The notes: generated by a model not told the origin, from the letters alone. A stretch of DNA of 64,000 nucleotides from Mycobacterium sp. M26 (GCF_001494595.1 NZ_LN929908.1:2889716-2953715), one strand, 5' to 3'; numbered from the stretch's first letter, positions 9,004 through 18,039 are shown. A program made the numbers and translations.

Positions 9004-9651
9004 GTGGTCGCACACATAACCGAGGGCACCGCCTTCGACAAGCACGGTCGCCCCTTCCGCAGGCGCAACTATCTGCCCGGGATCATCGCGCTGGGCGTGC
9101 TGTTCGTGATCACCGCCCTGGTGTGGGGGATCGTGCTGACCCGGCCGGTCGACGTCCGGGAAGCCGCCGCCTGCAATCCCCCACCGGCGGCCGATGCCAA
9201 TGCCCCCAAGCTGGGCCAGCAGGTTTCCCGGTCCACCCTGATCGACGTGGCACCGGCCAAGCTCGCCGAGGCCAAGATCCGGGTGCTCAACGCCAGCGGC
9301 CAGGGCGGTCAGGCCGGCGAGGTGGCCGGCGCCTTGCGCGACCTGGGTTTTGCCCAGCCCACCGCGGCCAACGACCCGGTCTACACCGGCGAGCGCCTCA
9401 ACTGCCAGGGCCAGATCCGGTTCGGCCCCAACGGGAAGCCCGGCGCCGCCGCGGTCTGGCTCGTCGCGCCCTGCGTGGAGCTCTACCAGGACGACCGTCA
9501 GGACGACTCCGTCGACCTGGCCATCGGCACCGACTTCACCACGCTGGCCCACAGCGACGACATCGACGCCGTCCTGGCCGGCCTGCGGCCCGACGCCACC
9601 GAACCGGCGGACTCGGCGCTGATCGCCAAGATCCACAACGGAACCTGCTGA
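9004..9651 (+). CDS. cei: Envelope integrity protein Cei (LytR C-terminal domain)
   Basis: A membrane-anchored envelope protein. A single transmembrane helix (about residues 25-46, IIALGVLFVITALVWGIVL) follows a basic N-terminal tail, placing the rest outside the membrane. The extracellular part has an alpha/beta LytR_C domain: AKIRVLNASGQGGQAGEV begins the first strand-helix and IDVAPAKL precedes it. Cei (Rv2700) is known to support envelope integrity. Start is GTG 9004. It converges on suhB with a 3-bp gap. Confidence 0.85.
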   Translation: MVAHITEGTAFDKHGRPFRRRNYLPGIIALGVLFVITALVWGIVLTRPVDVREAAACNPPPAADANAPKLGQQVSRSTLIDVAPAKLAEAKIRVLNASGQGGQAGEVAGALRDLGFAQPTAANDPVYTGERLNCQGQIRFGPNGKPGAAAVWLVAPCVELYQDDRQDDSVDLAIGTDFTTLAHSDDIDAVLAGLRPDATEPADSALIAKIHNGTC

Positions 9652-9654
9652 CCC

Positions 9655-10515
9655 TCACGGCAGGGGGCGCAGCCCCCCGAAGCCGTCGAGCGCCTCGATC
9701 AGCGGGGTGAACACGCCCGGCGCGGCGGCTACCAACAGGGCGCCGTCACCCTCATCGGGTTCTGGAAGGCGCACCAGCGCACCGGATTCGACGGCCACCA
9801 ACGCGGCCGCAGCCCAGTCCCACACGTGCAGACCGTGCTCGTAGTGCGCGTCCAGTCGGCCTTCGGCGACCAGGCACAGATCCACCGCCGCCGAACCGAT
9901 CCGCCGCACGTCGCGGACCACGGGCAGCATCCGGGCCAGCAGCGCGGCCTGCTCGGCGCGGCGCGCCGCCGCGTAACCGAACCCGGTGCCCACCAACGTC
10001 ATCGACAGCTCGCTGACCCTGCTGCAGCGCAGCGTCTGCCGACTGCCCCCGCGCAGCACGTGTGCTCCCCCGCCGCGGGCGGCCGAGTACACGTCACCGC
10101 TGACCACGTCGGCCACCGCCCCGGCCACCGACACCCCGTCGATCTGGGCGGCCACCGAGATGGCGTAGGCCGGAAGGCCGTAGATGAAGTTGACGGTGCC
10201 GTCGATGGGATCGAGCACCCAGCACACCCCGGCGCCGGAATCGGTCTGCGGGCCGCCACCCTCCTCGCCGAGGATCGCGTCGCCCGGGCGCTGCGCGGCC
10301 AGCCGATCCCGCAGCAGCCGTTCGGTTTCGGTGTCGACCACCGTCACCGAATCGGTGGGCGTGCTCTTGGATTGCACGGCGTTCGCCGACTCCGGGGTAT
10401 CGCTGCCGGGCCGCTGGCCGAAGATCTCGGCGCGTCGTCGTCGCACGAAGGCCGCCGCCTCGATCGCCAGCGCCTCGGCGAGCGCCCTGAGGTGTTCGGG
10501 ACCGTCATCGCTCAC
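9655..10515 (-). CDS. suhB: Inositol-1-monophosphatase family phosphatase
   Basis: Mg2+-dependent phosphatase of the inositol monophosphatase family, which in mycobacteria contributes myo-inositol for phosphatidylinositol and mycothiol. Metal and substrate motifs are complete: EEGG (about residue 84), DPIDGTVNF (105) and HVWDWAAAAL (233), along with VVDTETE upstream. The start is placed at GTG 10515 (VSDDGPEHL) on family similarity; an in-frame start at 10551 would add 12 residues. It is divergent from ppgK, the polyphosphate glucokinase gene. Confidence 0.85.
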   Translation of the reverse strand: MSDDGPEHLRALAEALAIEAAAFVRRRRAEIFGQRPGSDTPESANAVQSKSTPTDSVTVVDTETERLLRDRLAAQRPGDAILGEEGGGPQTDSGAGVCWVLDPIDGTVNFIYGLPAYAISVAAQIDGVSVAGAVADVVSGDVYSAARGGGAHVLRGGSRQTLRCSRVSELSMTLVGTGFGYAAARRAEQAALLARMLPVVRDVRRIGSAAVDLCLVAEGRLDAHYEHGLHVWDWAAAALVAVESGALVRLPEPDEGDGALLVAAAPGVFTPLIEALDGFGGLRPLP

Positions 10516-10616
10516 CGGACCATCGCAGCACACACCGTGTGACACCGACACATCAAGCGGTGGGTACGCACTAGTGTGTGGATCGCGCAGAGACCCCGCC
10601 TCGCCCAGGAGCAGCC

Positions 10617-11393
10617 ATGACCGACACCGAGACCGGCCCAGGACAACATCGAGGATTCGGCGTCGACGTCGGGGGCAGTGGCGTCAAGGGCGGCATTGTC
10701 GATCTCGACACCGGCCAGCTCATCGGCGAACGCTTCAAGCTGCTGACCCCGCAGCCCTCGACTCCCGAAGCGGTGGCCAAGACGGTCGCTGAGGTGGTCA
10801 GGCACTTCGAGTGGACCGGGCCGCTGGGGGTCACCTATCCCGGAGTCGTGGTCAACGGGGTGGTGCAGACCGCAGCCAACGTCGACAAGGGCTGGATCGG
10901 GACCAACGCCTCGGAGATCATCGGCGCCGCCCTCGACGGTCAGCAGGTGACCGTCCTCAACGACGCCGACGCGGCAGGACTCGCCGAAGAGCGCTATGGC
11001 GCCGGACGCGCCGAGAGCGGTGTTGTGGTGCTGCTGACATTCGGCACCGGAATCGGCTCGGCGGTGATCCATAAAGGCGTGCTGCTGCCCAACACCGAGT
11101 TCGGCCACCTCGAGGTCGGCGGCAAGGAAGCCGAGCACCGGGCGGCCTCCTCGGTCAAGGAGCGCAAGGACTGGAGCTACGCGCGCTGGAGCGAAGAGGT
11201 CACCAAAGTGCTGGTCGCGATCGAGAATCTGATCTGGCCGGACCTCTTCATCGCCGGCGGCGGGATCAGCCGCAAGGCCGACAAGTGGATTCCGCTGCTG
11301 AAGAACCGCACCCCCGTGGTGGCCGCCGAGCTGCTCAACGAGGCGGGCATCGTGGGCGCGGCGATGGCGGCCGCAGGCAACGCCCGGCACTGA
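10617..11393 (+). CDS. ppgK: Polyphosphate/ATP glucokinase (ROK family)
   Basis: Phosphorylates glucose to glucose-6-phosphate using inorganic polyphosphate or ATP, in the cytoplasm. The N-terminal phosphate-binding motif is FGVDVGGSGVKGG; a second phosphate loop is LLTFGTGIGSA; the catalytic-region Asp lies in VLNDADAAGL. The later HLEVGG matches actinobacterial PPGK. Start ATG 10617 follows AGGAGCAGCC; an earlier in-frame ATG at 10578 lacks such a site. Length, 258 residues, is normal. It lies directly upstream of sigA as in other mycobacteria (Rv2702). Confidence 0.93.
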   Translation: MTDTETGPGQHRGFGVDVGGSGVKGGIVDLDTGQLIGERFKLLTPQPSTPEAVAKTVAEVVRHFEWTGPLGVTYPGVVVNGVVQTAANVDKGWIGTNASEIIGAALDGQQVTVLNDADAAGLAEERYGAGRAESGVVVLLTFGTGIGSAVIHKGVLLPNTEFGHLEVGGKEAEHRAASSVKERKDWSYARWSEEVTKVLVAIENLIWPDLFIAGGGISRKADKWIPLLKNRTPVVAAELLNEAGIVGAAMAAAGNARH

Positions 11394-11432
11394 ATTTTGC
11401 CCGCGGAGCGCGGTGCAGGGCGCAGCAGTAGT

Positions 11433-11438
11433 TACAAT
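11433..11438 (+). promoter_or_regulatory. Candidate -10 element for sigA (TACAAT)
   Basis: TACAAT within GTTACAATGG is a near-consensus SigA-type -10 hexamer in the ppgK-sigA gap, about 132 bp before the sigA start. No convincing -35 is seen, which is usual for mycobacterial promoters. The implied leader of about 125 nt has no other gene. The assignment is by motif and position only. Confidence 0.45.
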
Positions 11439-11570
11439 GGTCGATGGCGGCCGCCTACCGGATAGCGGCAAGTATCCCCCACGAGATCCACGCCGATATT
11501 CCTGATAGCCGACGCTTTCGGTCGGGCGCGCCCACGCCCGCCGACAGCCAGCACGACCGAAAGGGTGTAC

Positions 11571-13067
11571 GTGGCAGCGACCAAAGCAAGCCCGGCAACC
11601 GACGAGCCGGTGAAGCGCACCGCCACCAAGTCCCCCGCGAAGAAGGCGGCGGCCAAGGCACCCAACGGTTCCGCCCCCGCCAAGCGGGCCACCAAAGCCC
11701 CCGCCGCACGGGCTGCCAAGCCCGAGGGCGAGGACGCCGAAACCACCATCAAGACCCGGCCCGCCGCCAAGGCCGCAGCCAAGAAGGCCACCAAGGCTCC
11801 CGCTGGGCGCGCCAAGAAGGCCGACCCCACCGGTGAGGCGGGTGTCGAGGGCGACGTCGTCGCCGAGGATCTGGACACCGACCTCGACGCCGATCCCGAA
11901 CTCGACGTCACCGACGACGACCTGGAGCTCGACGACCTCGAAGACGTTGCCGAGGACGAGGTCGAGGAGGTAGCCGACGAAGAGGCCACCGACGAGGAGG
12001 CGGCCCCCGCTGCCGAGACCGACGAAGCCGCCGAGGACGACGACATCGCCGAGCCGTCCGAGAAGGACAAGGCCTCGGGAGACTTCGTCTGGGACGAAGA
12101 GGAGTCCGAGGCGCTGCGCCAGGCGCGCAAGGACGCCGAGCTCACCGCCTCGGCCGACTCGGTCCGCGCCTACCTCAAGCAGATCGGCAAGGTCGCGCTG
12201 CTCAACGCCGAGGAAGAGGTGGAGCTGGCCAAACGGATCGAAGCCGGTCTGTACGCCACCCAGAAGCTCGCCGAGCTCGCCGAGAAGGGCGAGAAGCTGC
12301 CGGTGCAGCAGCGCCGCGACATGCAGTGGATCTGCCGCGACGGCGACCGCGCCAAGAACCACCTGCTGGAGGCCAACCTTCGTCTGGTGGTGTCGCTGGC
12401 CAAGCGCTACACCGGCCGCGGCATGGCGTTCCTGGACCTCATCCAGGAGGGCAACCTCGGTCTGATCCGCGCGGTGGAGAAGTTCGACTACACCAAGGGC
12501 TACAAGTTCTCCACGTACGCCACCTGGTGGATCCGTCAGGCCATCACCCGCGCCATGGCCGACCAGGCCCGCACCATCCGTATCCCGGTGCACATGGTCG
12601 AGGTGATCAACAAGCTCGGCCGTATCCAGCGCGAGCTGCTTCAGGATCTGGGTCGCGAGCCCACTCCCGAAGAGCTCGCCAAGGAGATGGACATCACGCC
12701 GGAGAAGGTGCTGGAGATCCAGCAGTATGCGCGTGAGCCAATCTCGCTGGACCAGACCATCGGCGACGAGGGCGACAGCCAGCTCGGTGACTTCATCGAA
12801 GACAGCGAGGCCGTGGTGGCCGTGGACGCCGTGTCGTTCACGCTGCTGCAGGATCAGCTGCAGTCGGTGCTCGAGACGCTCTCGGAGCGCGAGGCCGGCG
12901 TGGTACGGCTGCGGTTCGGCCTGACCGACGGCCAGCCGCGCACCCTCGACGAGATCGGCCAAGTGTACGGGGTGACCCGTGAGCGCATCCGTCAGATCGA
13001 GTCCAAGACCATGAGCAAGCTGCGCCACCCCAGCCGCTCGCAGGTCCTGCGCGACTACCTGGACTAA
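11571..13067 (+). CDS. sigA: Primary sigma factor SigA
   Basis: Essential housekeeping sigma-70 subunit of RNA polymerase. The first 165 residues are a low-complexity extension: Lys/Ala/Pro-rich ([14 protein letters not shown]), then strongly acidic ([15 protein letters not shown]). The conserved core follows: region 1.2 ([17 protein letters not shown]), 2.1-2.4 ([20 protein letters not shown], then [15 protein letters not shown]), region 3 and the region 4.2 helix-turn-helix ([20 protein letters not shown]). It ends LRDYLD as in M. tuberculosis SigA. The start is GTG 11571 (VAATKAS); GTG 11565 would add two residues. Confidence 0.97.
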   Translation: MAATKASPATDEPVKRTATKSPAKKAAAKAPNGSAPAKRATKAPAARAAKPEGEDAETTIKTRPAAKAAAKKATKAPAGRAKKADPTGEAGVEGDVVAEDLDTDLDADPELDVTDDDLELDDLEDVAEDEVEEVADEEATDEEAAPAAETDEAAEDDDIAEPSEKDKASGDFVWDEEESEALRQARKDAELTASADSVRAYLKQIGKVALLNAEEEVELAKRIEAGLYATQKLAELAEKGEKLPVQQRRDMQWICRDGDRAKNHLLEANLRLVVSLAKRYTGRGMAFLDLIQEGNLGLIRAVEKFDYTKGYKFSTYATWWIRQAITRAMADQARTIRIPVHMVEVINKLGRIQRELLQDLGREPTPEELAKEMDITPEKVLEIQQYAREPISLDQTIGDEGDSQLGDFIEDSEAVVAVDAVSFTLLQDQLQSVLETLSEREAGVVRLRFGLTDGQPRTLDEIGQVYGVTRERIRQIESKTMSKLRHPSRSQVLRDYLD

Positions 13068-13149
13068 GCGCCGCCACCCACATCGGCTAGCCCGATCAGC
13101 TTGGGCTGCAACACAATCCGCTGACCATCAGTAGCCAGCGCGTTCTCAT

Positions 13150-13175
13150 CGCCCGTTCCGTGGGCACGGCGGGCG
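13150..13175 (+). terminator. Hairpin after sigA, likely terminator
   Basis: The arms CGCCCG (13150-13155) and CGGGCG (13170-13175) enclose a second pairing CCGTG/CACGG with a 2-nt loop, giving an 11-bp interrupted GC-rich stem 83 bp after the sigA stop. There is no U tract, as is common in mycobacteria. It may end sigA transcription before the PGRS-like gene. Confidence 0.5.
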
Positions 13176-13295
13176 ACCCTGGGCGTTTGCTGGACTTTGT
13201 TGCATCACGGTCAAATACCTGTACGGCGGGGTCCCCGCGATGACATGATCATCAAGATCAGCTCTTCCCGGACCTCCCAGTCGAAGGGTTTTCTT

Positions 13296-13908
13296 GTGTC
13301 ATCACAATCCGATTCGCGGCCGATTCACCCTGTCTCACGTTCAGCTCTGTCCTTGGCGATCGGTACGGCGTTTGCCGGCGCCGGTCTGCTCCTGGCCACC
13401 GCGGGCACCGCGCAGGCGGCACCGGCCGAGGAATCCTCACCCAGCGGCTTGCAGTGCCTGATGACCAACACCGACTGCCCGTCCGGTCAGGCGGCCGCGA
13501 AGACCGTCGCGTTGGCGACGCCGGTCGCCAACGTCAACATCCGCGACGTCCCGATCATCGGCATCTTCATCGGCAACGGCGCCGACGCCCAGCCCGGCTG
13601 CGTCGGCACCGCCTGCAACGGTGGCAACGCCGGTCTGCTGTTCGGCAACGGTGGTAACGGCCTCGACGGCGGCACCGGTGGCAACGGTGGCTTCTTCTTC
13701 GGCCGCGGCGGCAACGGCGGGGCGCTGGGTGGCGGGGGGCGCAGGCGGGACCGGCGGCGCGGGCGGTAAGGGCGGATCCGGCGCCAACGGCGCGAATCAG
13801 GGCAGCACGGGCGGCACCGGCAGCACCGGAGGGTCCGCAACAGGCGGCGTCGGCGGCAAGGGCGGCACCGGCGGCTCGGGCGGTTCCGGCGGGGCCGGCA
13901 GCAGCTGA
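13296..13908 (+). pseudogene. PGRS-like glycine-rich secreted protein, interrupted by a G-run frameshift
   Basis: A secreted protein with a classical signal peptide (LSLAIGTAFAGAGLLLATAG, then TAQA-APAEE), a short conserved part (VANVNIRDVPIIGIFIGNG) and a Gly/Asn-rich tail of GGNGG/GGTGG repeats like PE_PGRS tails, but with no PE domain. The reading frame is lost at GCGGGGGGCG (about 13734): the first frame ends at 13769 in an Arg-rich stretch, while the next frame carries GGAGGTGGAGGKGG and continues to a stop at 13908. One G fewer in the run restores one open frame of about 203 codons. Start GTG 13296 has AAGGG 7 nt upstream; ATG 13245 is an alternative. Confidence 0.7.
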
Positions 13909-14093
13909 TCCGGCCAGGTCGACCTACGGGCGGGAGCGGCCTCATGTCCAGCACGCTTCAGTTGCTTGGACTTCGAGCACTGGAAGGAAAACCGCCCCCG
14001 CGTAATTGACGCTAGCGGTCGCAGACCACTGGCGACAACCGACGCGAAAAACTCGGATGCGCAAGCGGTTCCGGTCGGCCTACCCTGAGCGCC

Positions 14094-14498
14094 GTGACCG
14101 CGCGGGTGAATCTGTCCTCGGAATCCGTCTACGAGCCGGAAGTCGGGTACTCGCGTGCTGTCCGCAGTGGGCCGCTGATCGTGGTCTCCGGCACCACCGC
14201 GCCGGGCCCGGATATCACCGAGCAAACCCGAAAGGCGTTGCAGCGCATTGAATCTGCGCTGCAATCACTGGGTGCTGAGCTCTCCGACGTGATTCGCACC
14301 CGGATCTACGTCACCGACATCTCACAGTGGCGGGAGGTCGGTGCGGTGCACGCCGAGTTCTTCGGCACCGTCCGGCCGGCGGCAACCATGGTCGAGGTGT
14401 CGGCTCTGATCGAACCGGACCTGCTCGTCGAGATCGAAGCCGACGCCTACGTCGGTGACACCAGCGGCGGGAAAAGGCCGTCCGCACCCGGGGTATAG
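14094..14498 (+). CDS. RidA/YjgF-family protein
   Basis: A 134-residue member of the RidA (YjgF/YER057c/UK114) superfamily, which deaminates reactive enamine/imine intermediates released by PLP enzymes. Landmarks are YSRAVRSGPLIVVSGTTAPG near the N terminus, VIRTRIYVTDISQW in the middle and FFGTVRPAATMVEVSALIEP toward the end; the Arg in VIRTR occupies the substrate-carboxylate position of active RidA proteins. Start GTG 14094. It corresponds to Rv2704. Its last 52 bp overlap the 3' end of the convergent DUF952 gene. Confidence 0.87.
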   Translation: MTARVNLSSESVYEPEVGYSRAVRSGPLIVVSGTTAPGPDITEQTRKALQRIESALQSLGAELSDVIRTRIYVTDISQWREVGAVHAEFFGTVRPAATMVEVSALIEPDLLVEIEADAYVGDTSGGKRPSAPGV

Positions 14499-14812
14499 GT
14501 GGTGACCTCGACGACGGCGTCGACCGGTAGCGGGCCGTACAGGTGCGGGAACAGCATCGACTCGGGATCGGTTGCCACACCCGGCTCCCACCGCAGCGGG
14601 GCGGCCAGGCGGCTCGGGTCGATGTGCAACAGCACCAGGTCGGTGCGACCGGCATACAGGCGGTTGGCCGGCAGGTGCACCTGATGCGGTGCCGACAGGT
14701 GGACGAACCCGACCTCGGCCAGTGACGCGGGGCAAAGTTCGCCACCGGCCTCGGCGTTGTCCCAGTCACACCGTCCGCACAGGTGGAGTAAGAAATCCGG
14801 ATTCGGGTACAT
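14447..14812 (-). CDS. DUF952 family protein
   Basis: A 121-residue protein of the DUF952 family. The hallmark is FVHLSAPHQVHLPANRL at about 36-52, followed by DLVLLHIDPSRLAAPLRWEP and FPHLYGPLPVDAVVEV. DUF952 proteins adopt an ADP-ribosyltransferase-like fold, but no activity can be claimed. ATG 14812 is the chosen start; a GTG a few codons earlier is possible. Its stop lies inside the convergent ridA gene, a 52-bp tail-to-tail overlap in which both frames are conserved protein sequence. Confidence 0.78.
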   Translation of the reverse strand: MYPNPDFLLHLCGRCDWDNAEAGGELCPASLAEVGFVHLSAPHQVHLPANRLYAGRTDLVLLHIDPSRLAAPLRWEPGVATDPESMLFPHLYGPLPVDAVVEVTTYTPGADGLFPPLVSPT

Positions 14813-14972
14813 ACGACCACACTGCACCACCCGCAACACGAGGAAGCGTGAGACACGACACAACCTCAAACCCCCGGGGAACAAGGCCGGAACGCAAAAC
14901 GTCTGAGACAGTAGAGATACGCGACGGTGGCGCCGAAACCGCCGGCGCGCTGAGCACCTTACGGAGGAGCCC

Positions 14973-15164
14973 ATGAACGCAACCCTGACCAGTCCCGAAT
15001 TGACCAGGGCTGATCGCTGCGACCGCTGCGGTGCGGCGGCCCGGGTGCGAGCAAAGCTTCCTTCCGGTGCCGAACTGCTGTTCTGCCAGCACCACGCCAA
15101 CGAGCACCAGGCCAAGCTCATCGAGCTGGCTGCGGTGATCGAAGTGAGCCCCGCGGACGCATGA
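14973..15164 (+). CDS. Small zinc-ribbon-like protein (DUF7455-like)
   Basis: A 63-residue cytoplasmic protein containing CDRCGAAARVRA and then LLFCQHHANEH, giving a CxxC plus C-x-HH set that could bind zinc. Such proteins are found next to sigma-factor genes in many actinobacteria, and here it lies between sigA and sigB. ACGGAGGAGCCC precedes ATG 14973, a strong ribosome-binding site. Function unknown; a transcription-related role is only inferred from context. Confidence 0.75.
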   Translation: MNATLTSPELTRADRCDRCGAAARVRAKLPSGAELLFCQHHANEHQAKLIELAAVIEVSPADA

Positions 15165-15224
15165 CCCGGCCTGACGGCCGCGTCGCTGGGCAGGACCGGC
15201 ACCGTCAGGAATGCTGGACTGGTC

Positions 15225-16217
15225 ATGACTGACCAGCCTGTGAAGCCATCCCGCCATCACGTGTGGCGCATCACCAAGAGAACCCTGTCGAAAAGCTGGG
15301 ACGATTCGATCTTTTCGGAGTCTGCCCAGGCGGGTTTCTGGTCGGTGCTGTCACTGCCGCCCCTGCTGCTCGGCATGCTCGGCAGCCTGGCCTACATCGC
15401 CCCGCTGTTCGGGCCGGACACGCTGCAGCGGATCCAGGACCAGCTGATCGGGACCGCCAACAGTTTCTTCTCCAAGAACGTGGTGGCCGAGATCATCGAG
15501 CCGACGGTCCGCGACATCGTCGCCGGCGCCCGCGGTGAGGTCGTCTCAGTGGGCTTCGTCATCAGCCTGTGGGCGGGCTCATCGGCTGTGTCGGCGTTCG
15601 TCGACTCGGTGGTCGAGGCCCATGACCAGACCCCGCTGCGCCACCCGGTGCGGCAGCGCTTCTTCGCCCTCGGCTTGTACGTGGTGATGCTCGTGGTGGT
15701 GATCGCCGCAGCGCCGTTCGTCGCGCTGGGTCCGCGCAAGGTCTCCGAGTACATCCCGGACAGCTGGGACAACGTGCTGCGCTACGGCTACTTCCCTGCC
15801 CTGATCCTTGTCGTGATCGTCGCCGTGACCGTGCTCTACCGGGTCTCGCTGCCCAAGCCGCTGCCGACCCACCGGCTGATCTGGGGCGCCGTGCTGGCGG
15901 TGGCGGTGTTCGTGGTGGCCACGATGGGCCTGCGGTTCTACCTGACCTGGATCACCAGCACCGGCTACACCTACGGTGCGCTGGCCACCCCGATCGCGTT
16001 CCTGCTGTTCGCGTTCTTCCTGGGCTTCGCGATCATGTTCGGCGCCGAACTCAACGCCGCCATCCAGGAGGAGTTCCCCGCGCCGGTCCCCCGCGGCCAC
16101 CAGTTGCGGACCTGGCTGCAGCGCAAGGCCCGTTCACTGGGCGAGAACACCAACGGCGCGGCCAAACCATCCGAGCCGAGTCCGGAGCCCCAGGGCGAGC
16201 CGGTCAGCCCTTCTTGA
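15225..16217 (+). CDS. YihY/BrkB-family membrane protein
   Basis: A 330-residue inner-membrane protein of the YihY/virulence factor BrkB family (Rv2707 equivalent). After a basic N-terminal tail it has about six hydrophobic helices, beginning with SVLSLPPLLLGMLGSLAYIA and ending with FLLFAFFLGFAIMFGAELNA, whose GAELNA is characteristic of the family. The last 45 residues are a polar Pro/Glu-rich tail. Despite the older label rbn it is not a ribonuclease. Its 3' end overlaps the convergent DUF3039 gene by 14 bp. Confidence 0.88.
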   Translation: MTDQPVKPSRHHVWRITKRTLSKSWDDSIFSESAQAGFWSVLSLPPLLLGMLGSLAYIAPLFGPDTLQRIQDQLIGTANSFFSKNVVAEIIEPTVRDIVAGARGEVVSVGFVISLWAGSSAVSAFVDSVVEAHDQTPLRHPVRQRFFALGLYVVMLVVVIAAAPFVALGPRKVSEYIPDSWDNVLRYGYFPALILVVIVAVTVLYRVSLPKPLPTHRLIWGAVLAVAVFVVATMGLRFYLTWITSTGYTYGALATPIAFLLFAFFLGFAIMFGAELNAAIQEEFPAPVPRGHQLRTWLQRKARSLGENTNGAAKPSEPSPEPQGEPVSPS

Positions 16218-16443
16218 GCGACTCGTAGACCCGCTTGCAATCCGGGCAGACCGGCGAGCCCGGCTTGGCCGCCCGAGTCACCGGGAAGACCTCCCCGCAC
16301 AGGGCCACGACGTGGGTTCCCATGACCGCGCTCTCGGCGATCTTGTCCTTCTTGACGTAGTGGAAGACCTTGGGGGCGTCGTCGTCGGTCCCGTCGTCGA
16401 CGCGTTCGTCGCTGTCGGTGCGTTCGATCGTCTGGGTCTGCAT
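16204..16443 (-). CDS. DUF3039 family small zinc-binding-type protein
   Basis: A 79-residue conserved actinobacterial protein (Rv2708c equivalent). It has an acidic N-terminal third, then KVFHYVKKDKIAESAVMG, and two cysteine sites (VALCGEVF and PVCPDCKRVYE) that with nearby His could bind a metal. Start ATG 16443 (MQTQTIE) is preferred; another ATG lies 3 codons upstream at 16452. It converges with the YihY gene and is divergent from the DUF3099 gene. Function unknown. Confidence 0.8.
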   Translation of the reverse strand: MQTQTIERTDSDERVDDGTDDDAPKVFHYVKKDKIAESAVMGTHVVALCGEVFPVTRAAKPGSPVCPDCKRVYESLKKG

Positions 16444-16520
16444 GAACACCATTCTGCCCGGTTAGACAGATGTAAGAAACCGACCGGCTTAAACGCCCCC
16501 GAATGTGGAACAGTAGAGGC

Positions 16521-16919
16521 ATGAAGCATGAGGTGGGTTTCGACGACGACGGTCGGCCCGTGCTCATCACCGCGGCGGCACCTGCCTACGAAGAGCAGCA
16601 CCGCGCGCGGGTGCGTAAGTACTTGAAAATCATGTCTTTTCGCATCCCGGCCCTGCTTCTGGCGGCGGTCGCCTACGGAATCTGGCACAACGGCCTGATC
16701 TCGCTGGCCATCATCGCGGTGTCGCTGCCGCTGCCGTGGATTGCCGTGCTGATCGCCAACGACCGGCCGCCGCGCCGCGCTGAGGAACCGCGCCGCTACA
16801 ACGACATGCCCAACCGCACCCAGCTGTTCCCGCGGCCGGACCGCCGGGCCATTGAGGCCGGCTTCACCCCCACCGCGCAACCGCATCAGACCGGACCGGC
16901 CGACGCCGGTTCCCACTGA
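16521..16919 (+). CDS. DUF3099 membrane protein
   Basis: A 132-residue protein with two adjacent transmembrane helices (IPALLLAAVAYGIWHNGL and ISLAIIAVSLPLPWIAVLIA, about 41-79) and a polar C-terminal tail. The start at ATG 16521 (MKHEVGFDDDGRP) matches the family; the upstream in-frame ATG at 16503 is less likely. It is the last gene before the sigB control region and corresponds to Rv2709. Function unknown. Confidence 0.8.
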   Translation: MKHEVGFDDDGRPVLITAAAPAYEEQHRARVRKYLKIMSFRIPALLLAAVAYGIWHNGLISLAIIAVSLPLPWIAVLIANDRPPRRAEEPRRYNDMPNRTQLFPRPDRRAIEAGFTPTAQPHQTGPADAGSH

Positions 16920-17002
16920 GCGCCAGCACGCCCCTTTCTCAGCACATTCTCAGGACCTCGCCGCATTTGTGCACGTCAGGGGGTGTGAGACGACGGAACC
17001 GT

Positions 17003-17029
17003 GGGAACTCTTAGCTCCGATCAGACGTT
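17003..17029 (+). promoter_or_regulatory. SigE/SigH-type (ECF) promoter of sigB
   Basis: GGGAACT (17003-17009) and CGTT (17026-17029), with 16 nt between GGAACT and CGTT, match the -35 and -10 of mycobacterial SigE/SigH/SigL-dependent promoters. Transcription would begin about 30 bp before the sigB ATG at 17067. In M. tuberculosis sigB is known to be driven from such an element, linking sigB to envelope, heat and oxidative stress. Confidence 0.8.
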
Positions 17030-17066
17030 GGACAGTGTGACAGTCGGAGCCGATCAGGAGGCCACC

Positions 17067-18026
17067 ATGGCAAATGCCACCACAAGCCGGGTTGACAGCG
17101 ATCTGGACGCTCAGAGTCCAGCAGCCGACCTCGTGCGCGTGTATCTGAACGGCATTGGCAAGACCGCACTACTGAGCGCCGAGGATGAGGTCGAACTGGC
17201 CAAGCGCATCGAAGCCGGCCTGTACGCCCAGCACCTGCTGGAGACCCGCAAGCGCCTCAGCGAGAACCGCAAGCGCGATCTGGCGATCATCGTGCGTGAC
17301 GGCCAGGCCGCCCGCAGCCATCTGCTGGAGGCCAACCTCCGCCTGGTGGTGTCGCTGGCCAAGCGCTACACCGGTCGCGGTATGCCGCTGCTGGATCTCA
17401 TCCAGGAAGGCAACCTGGGCCTGATCCGCGCGATGGAAAAGTTCGACTACACCAAGGGATTCAAGTTCTCGACGTACGCCACGTGGTGGATTCGCCAGGC
17501 CATCACCCGCGGTATGGCCGACCAGAGCCGCACCATCCGGCTGCCCGTCCATCTCGTCGAGCAGGTCAACAAGCTGGCCCGGATCAAGCGCGAGATGCAC
17601 CAGAACCTGGGCCGCGAAGCCACCGACGAGGAACTGGCCGAAGAGTCCGGCATCCCGGTCGAGAAGATCAACGATCTGCTCGAGCACAGCCGCGACCCGG
17701 TGAGCCTGGACATGCCGGTCGGCAGCGACGAGGAAGCCCCGCTGGGTGACTTCATCGAGGACGCCGAGGCGATGTCGGCGGAGAATGCCGTGATCTCCGA
17801 GCTGCTGCACACCGATATCCGCAGCGTGCTGGCCACCCTCGACGAGCGCGAGCATCAGGTGATCCGCCTGCGGTTCGGCCTTGATGACGGCCAGCCGCGC
17901 ACGCTGGACCAGATCGGCAAGCTGTTCGGTCTGTCCCGCGAGCGGGTCCGCCAGATCGAGCGCGAGGTCATGGCCAAGCTCCGCAACGGCGAGCGGGCCG
18001 ACCGGTTGCGCTCGTACGCCAGCTGA
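17067..18026 (+). CDS. sigB: Alternative sigma factor SigB
   Basis: Non-essential group 2 sigma-70 factor for general stress and stationary phase. At 319 residues it lacks the long N-terminal extension of SigA. Region 1.2 begins at [16 protein letters not shown]; regions 2.1-2.4 include [19 protein letters not shown] and [15 protein letters not shown]; the 4.2 helix-turn-helix is [20 protein letters not shown]. Start ATG 17067 follows AGGAGGCCACC, an optimal ribosome-binding site; the frame is open upstream but that part is promoter. It is followed by a strong hairpin and then ideR. Confidence 0.97.
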   Translation: MANATTSRVDSDLDAQSPAADLVRVYLNGIGKTALLSAEDEVELAKRIEAGLYAQHLLETRKRLSENRKRDLAIIVRDGQAARSHLLEANLRLVVSLAKRYTGRGMPLLDLIQEGNLGLIRAMEKFDYTKGFKFSTYATWWIRQAITRGMADQSRTIRLPVHLVEQVNKLARIKREMHQNLGREATDEELAEESGIPVEKINDLLEHSRDPVSLDMPVGSDEEAPLGDFIEDAEAMSAENAVISELLHTDIRSVLATLDEREHQVIRLRFGLDDGQPRTLDQIGKLFGLSRERVRQIEREVMAKLRNGERADRLRSYAS

Positions 18027-18039
18027 ACCACCCCTCTCC

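Noticed and set aside
10512-13028. 838-codon minus-strand open frame opposite ppgK and sigA
   Set aside because: Leu/Gly/Val-rich antisense translation of two well-identified genes; no start context or domain.
13909-14093. Possible regulatory RNA between the PGRS-like gene and ridA
   Set aside because: No stable hairpin or recognised motif; probably only untranslated sequence and the ridA promoter.
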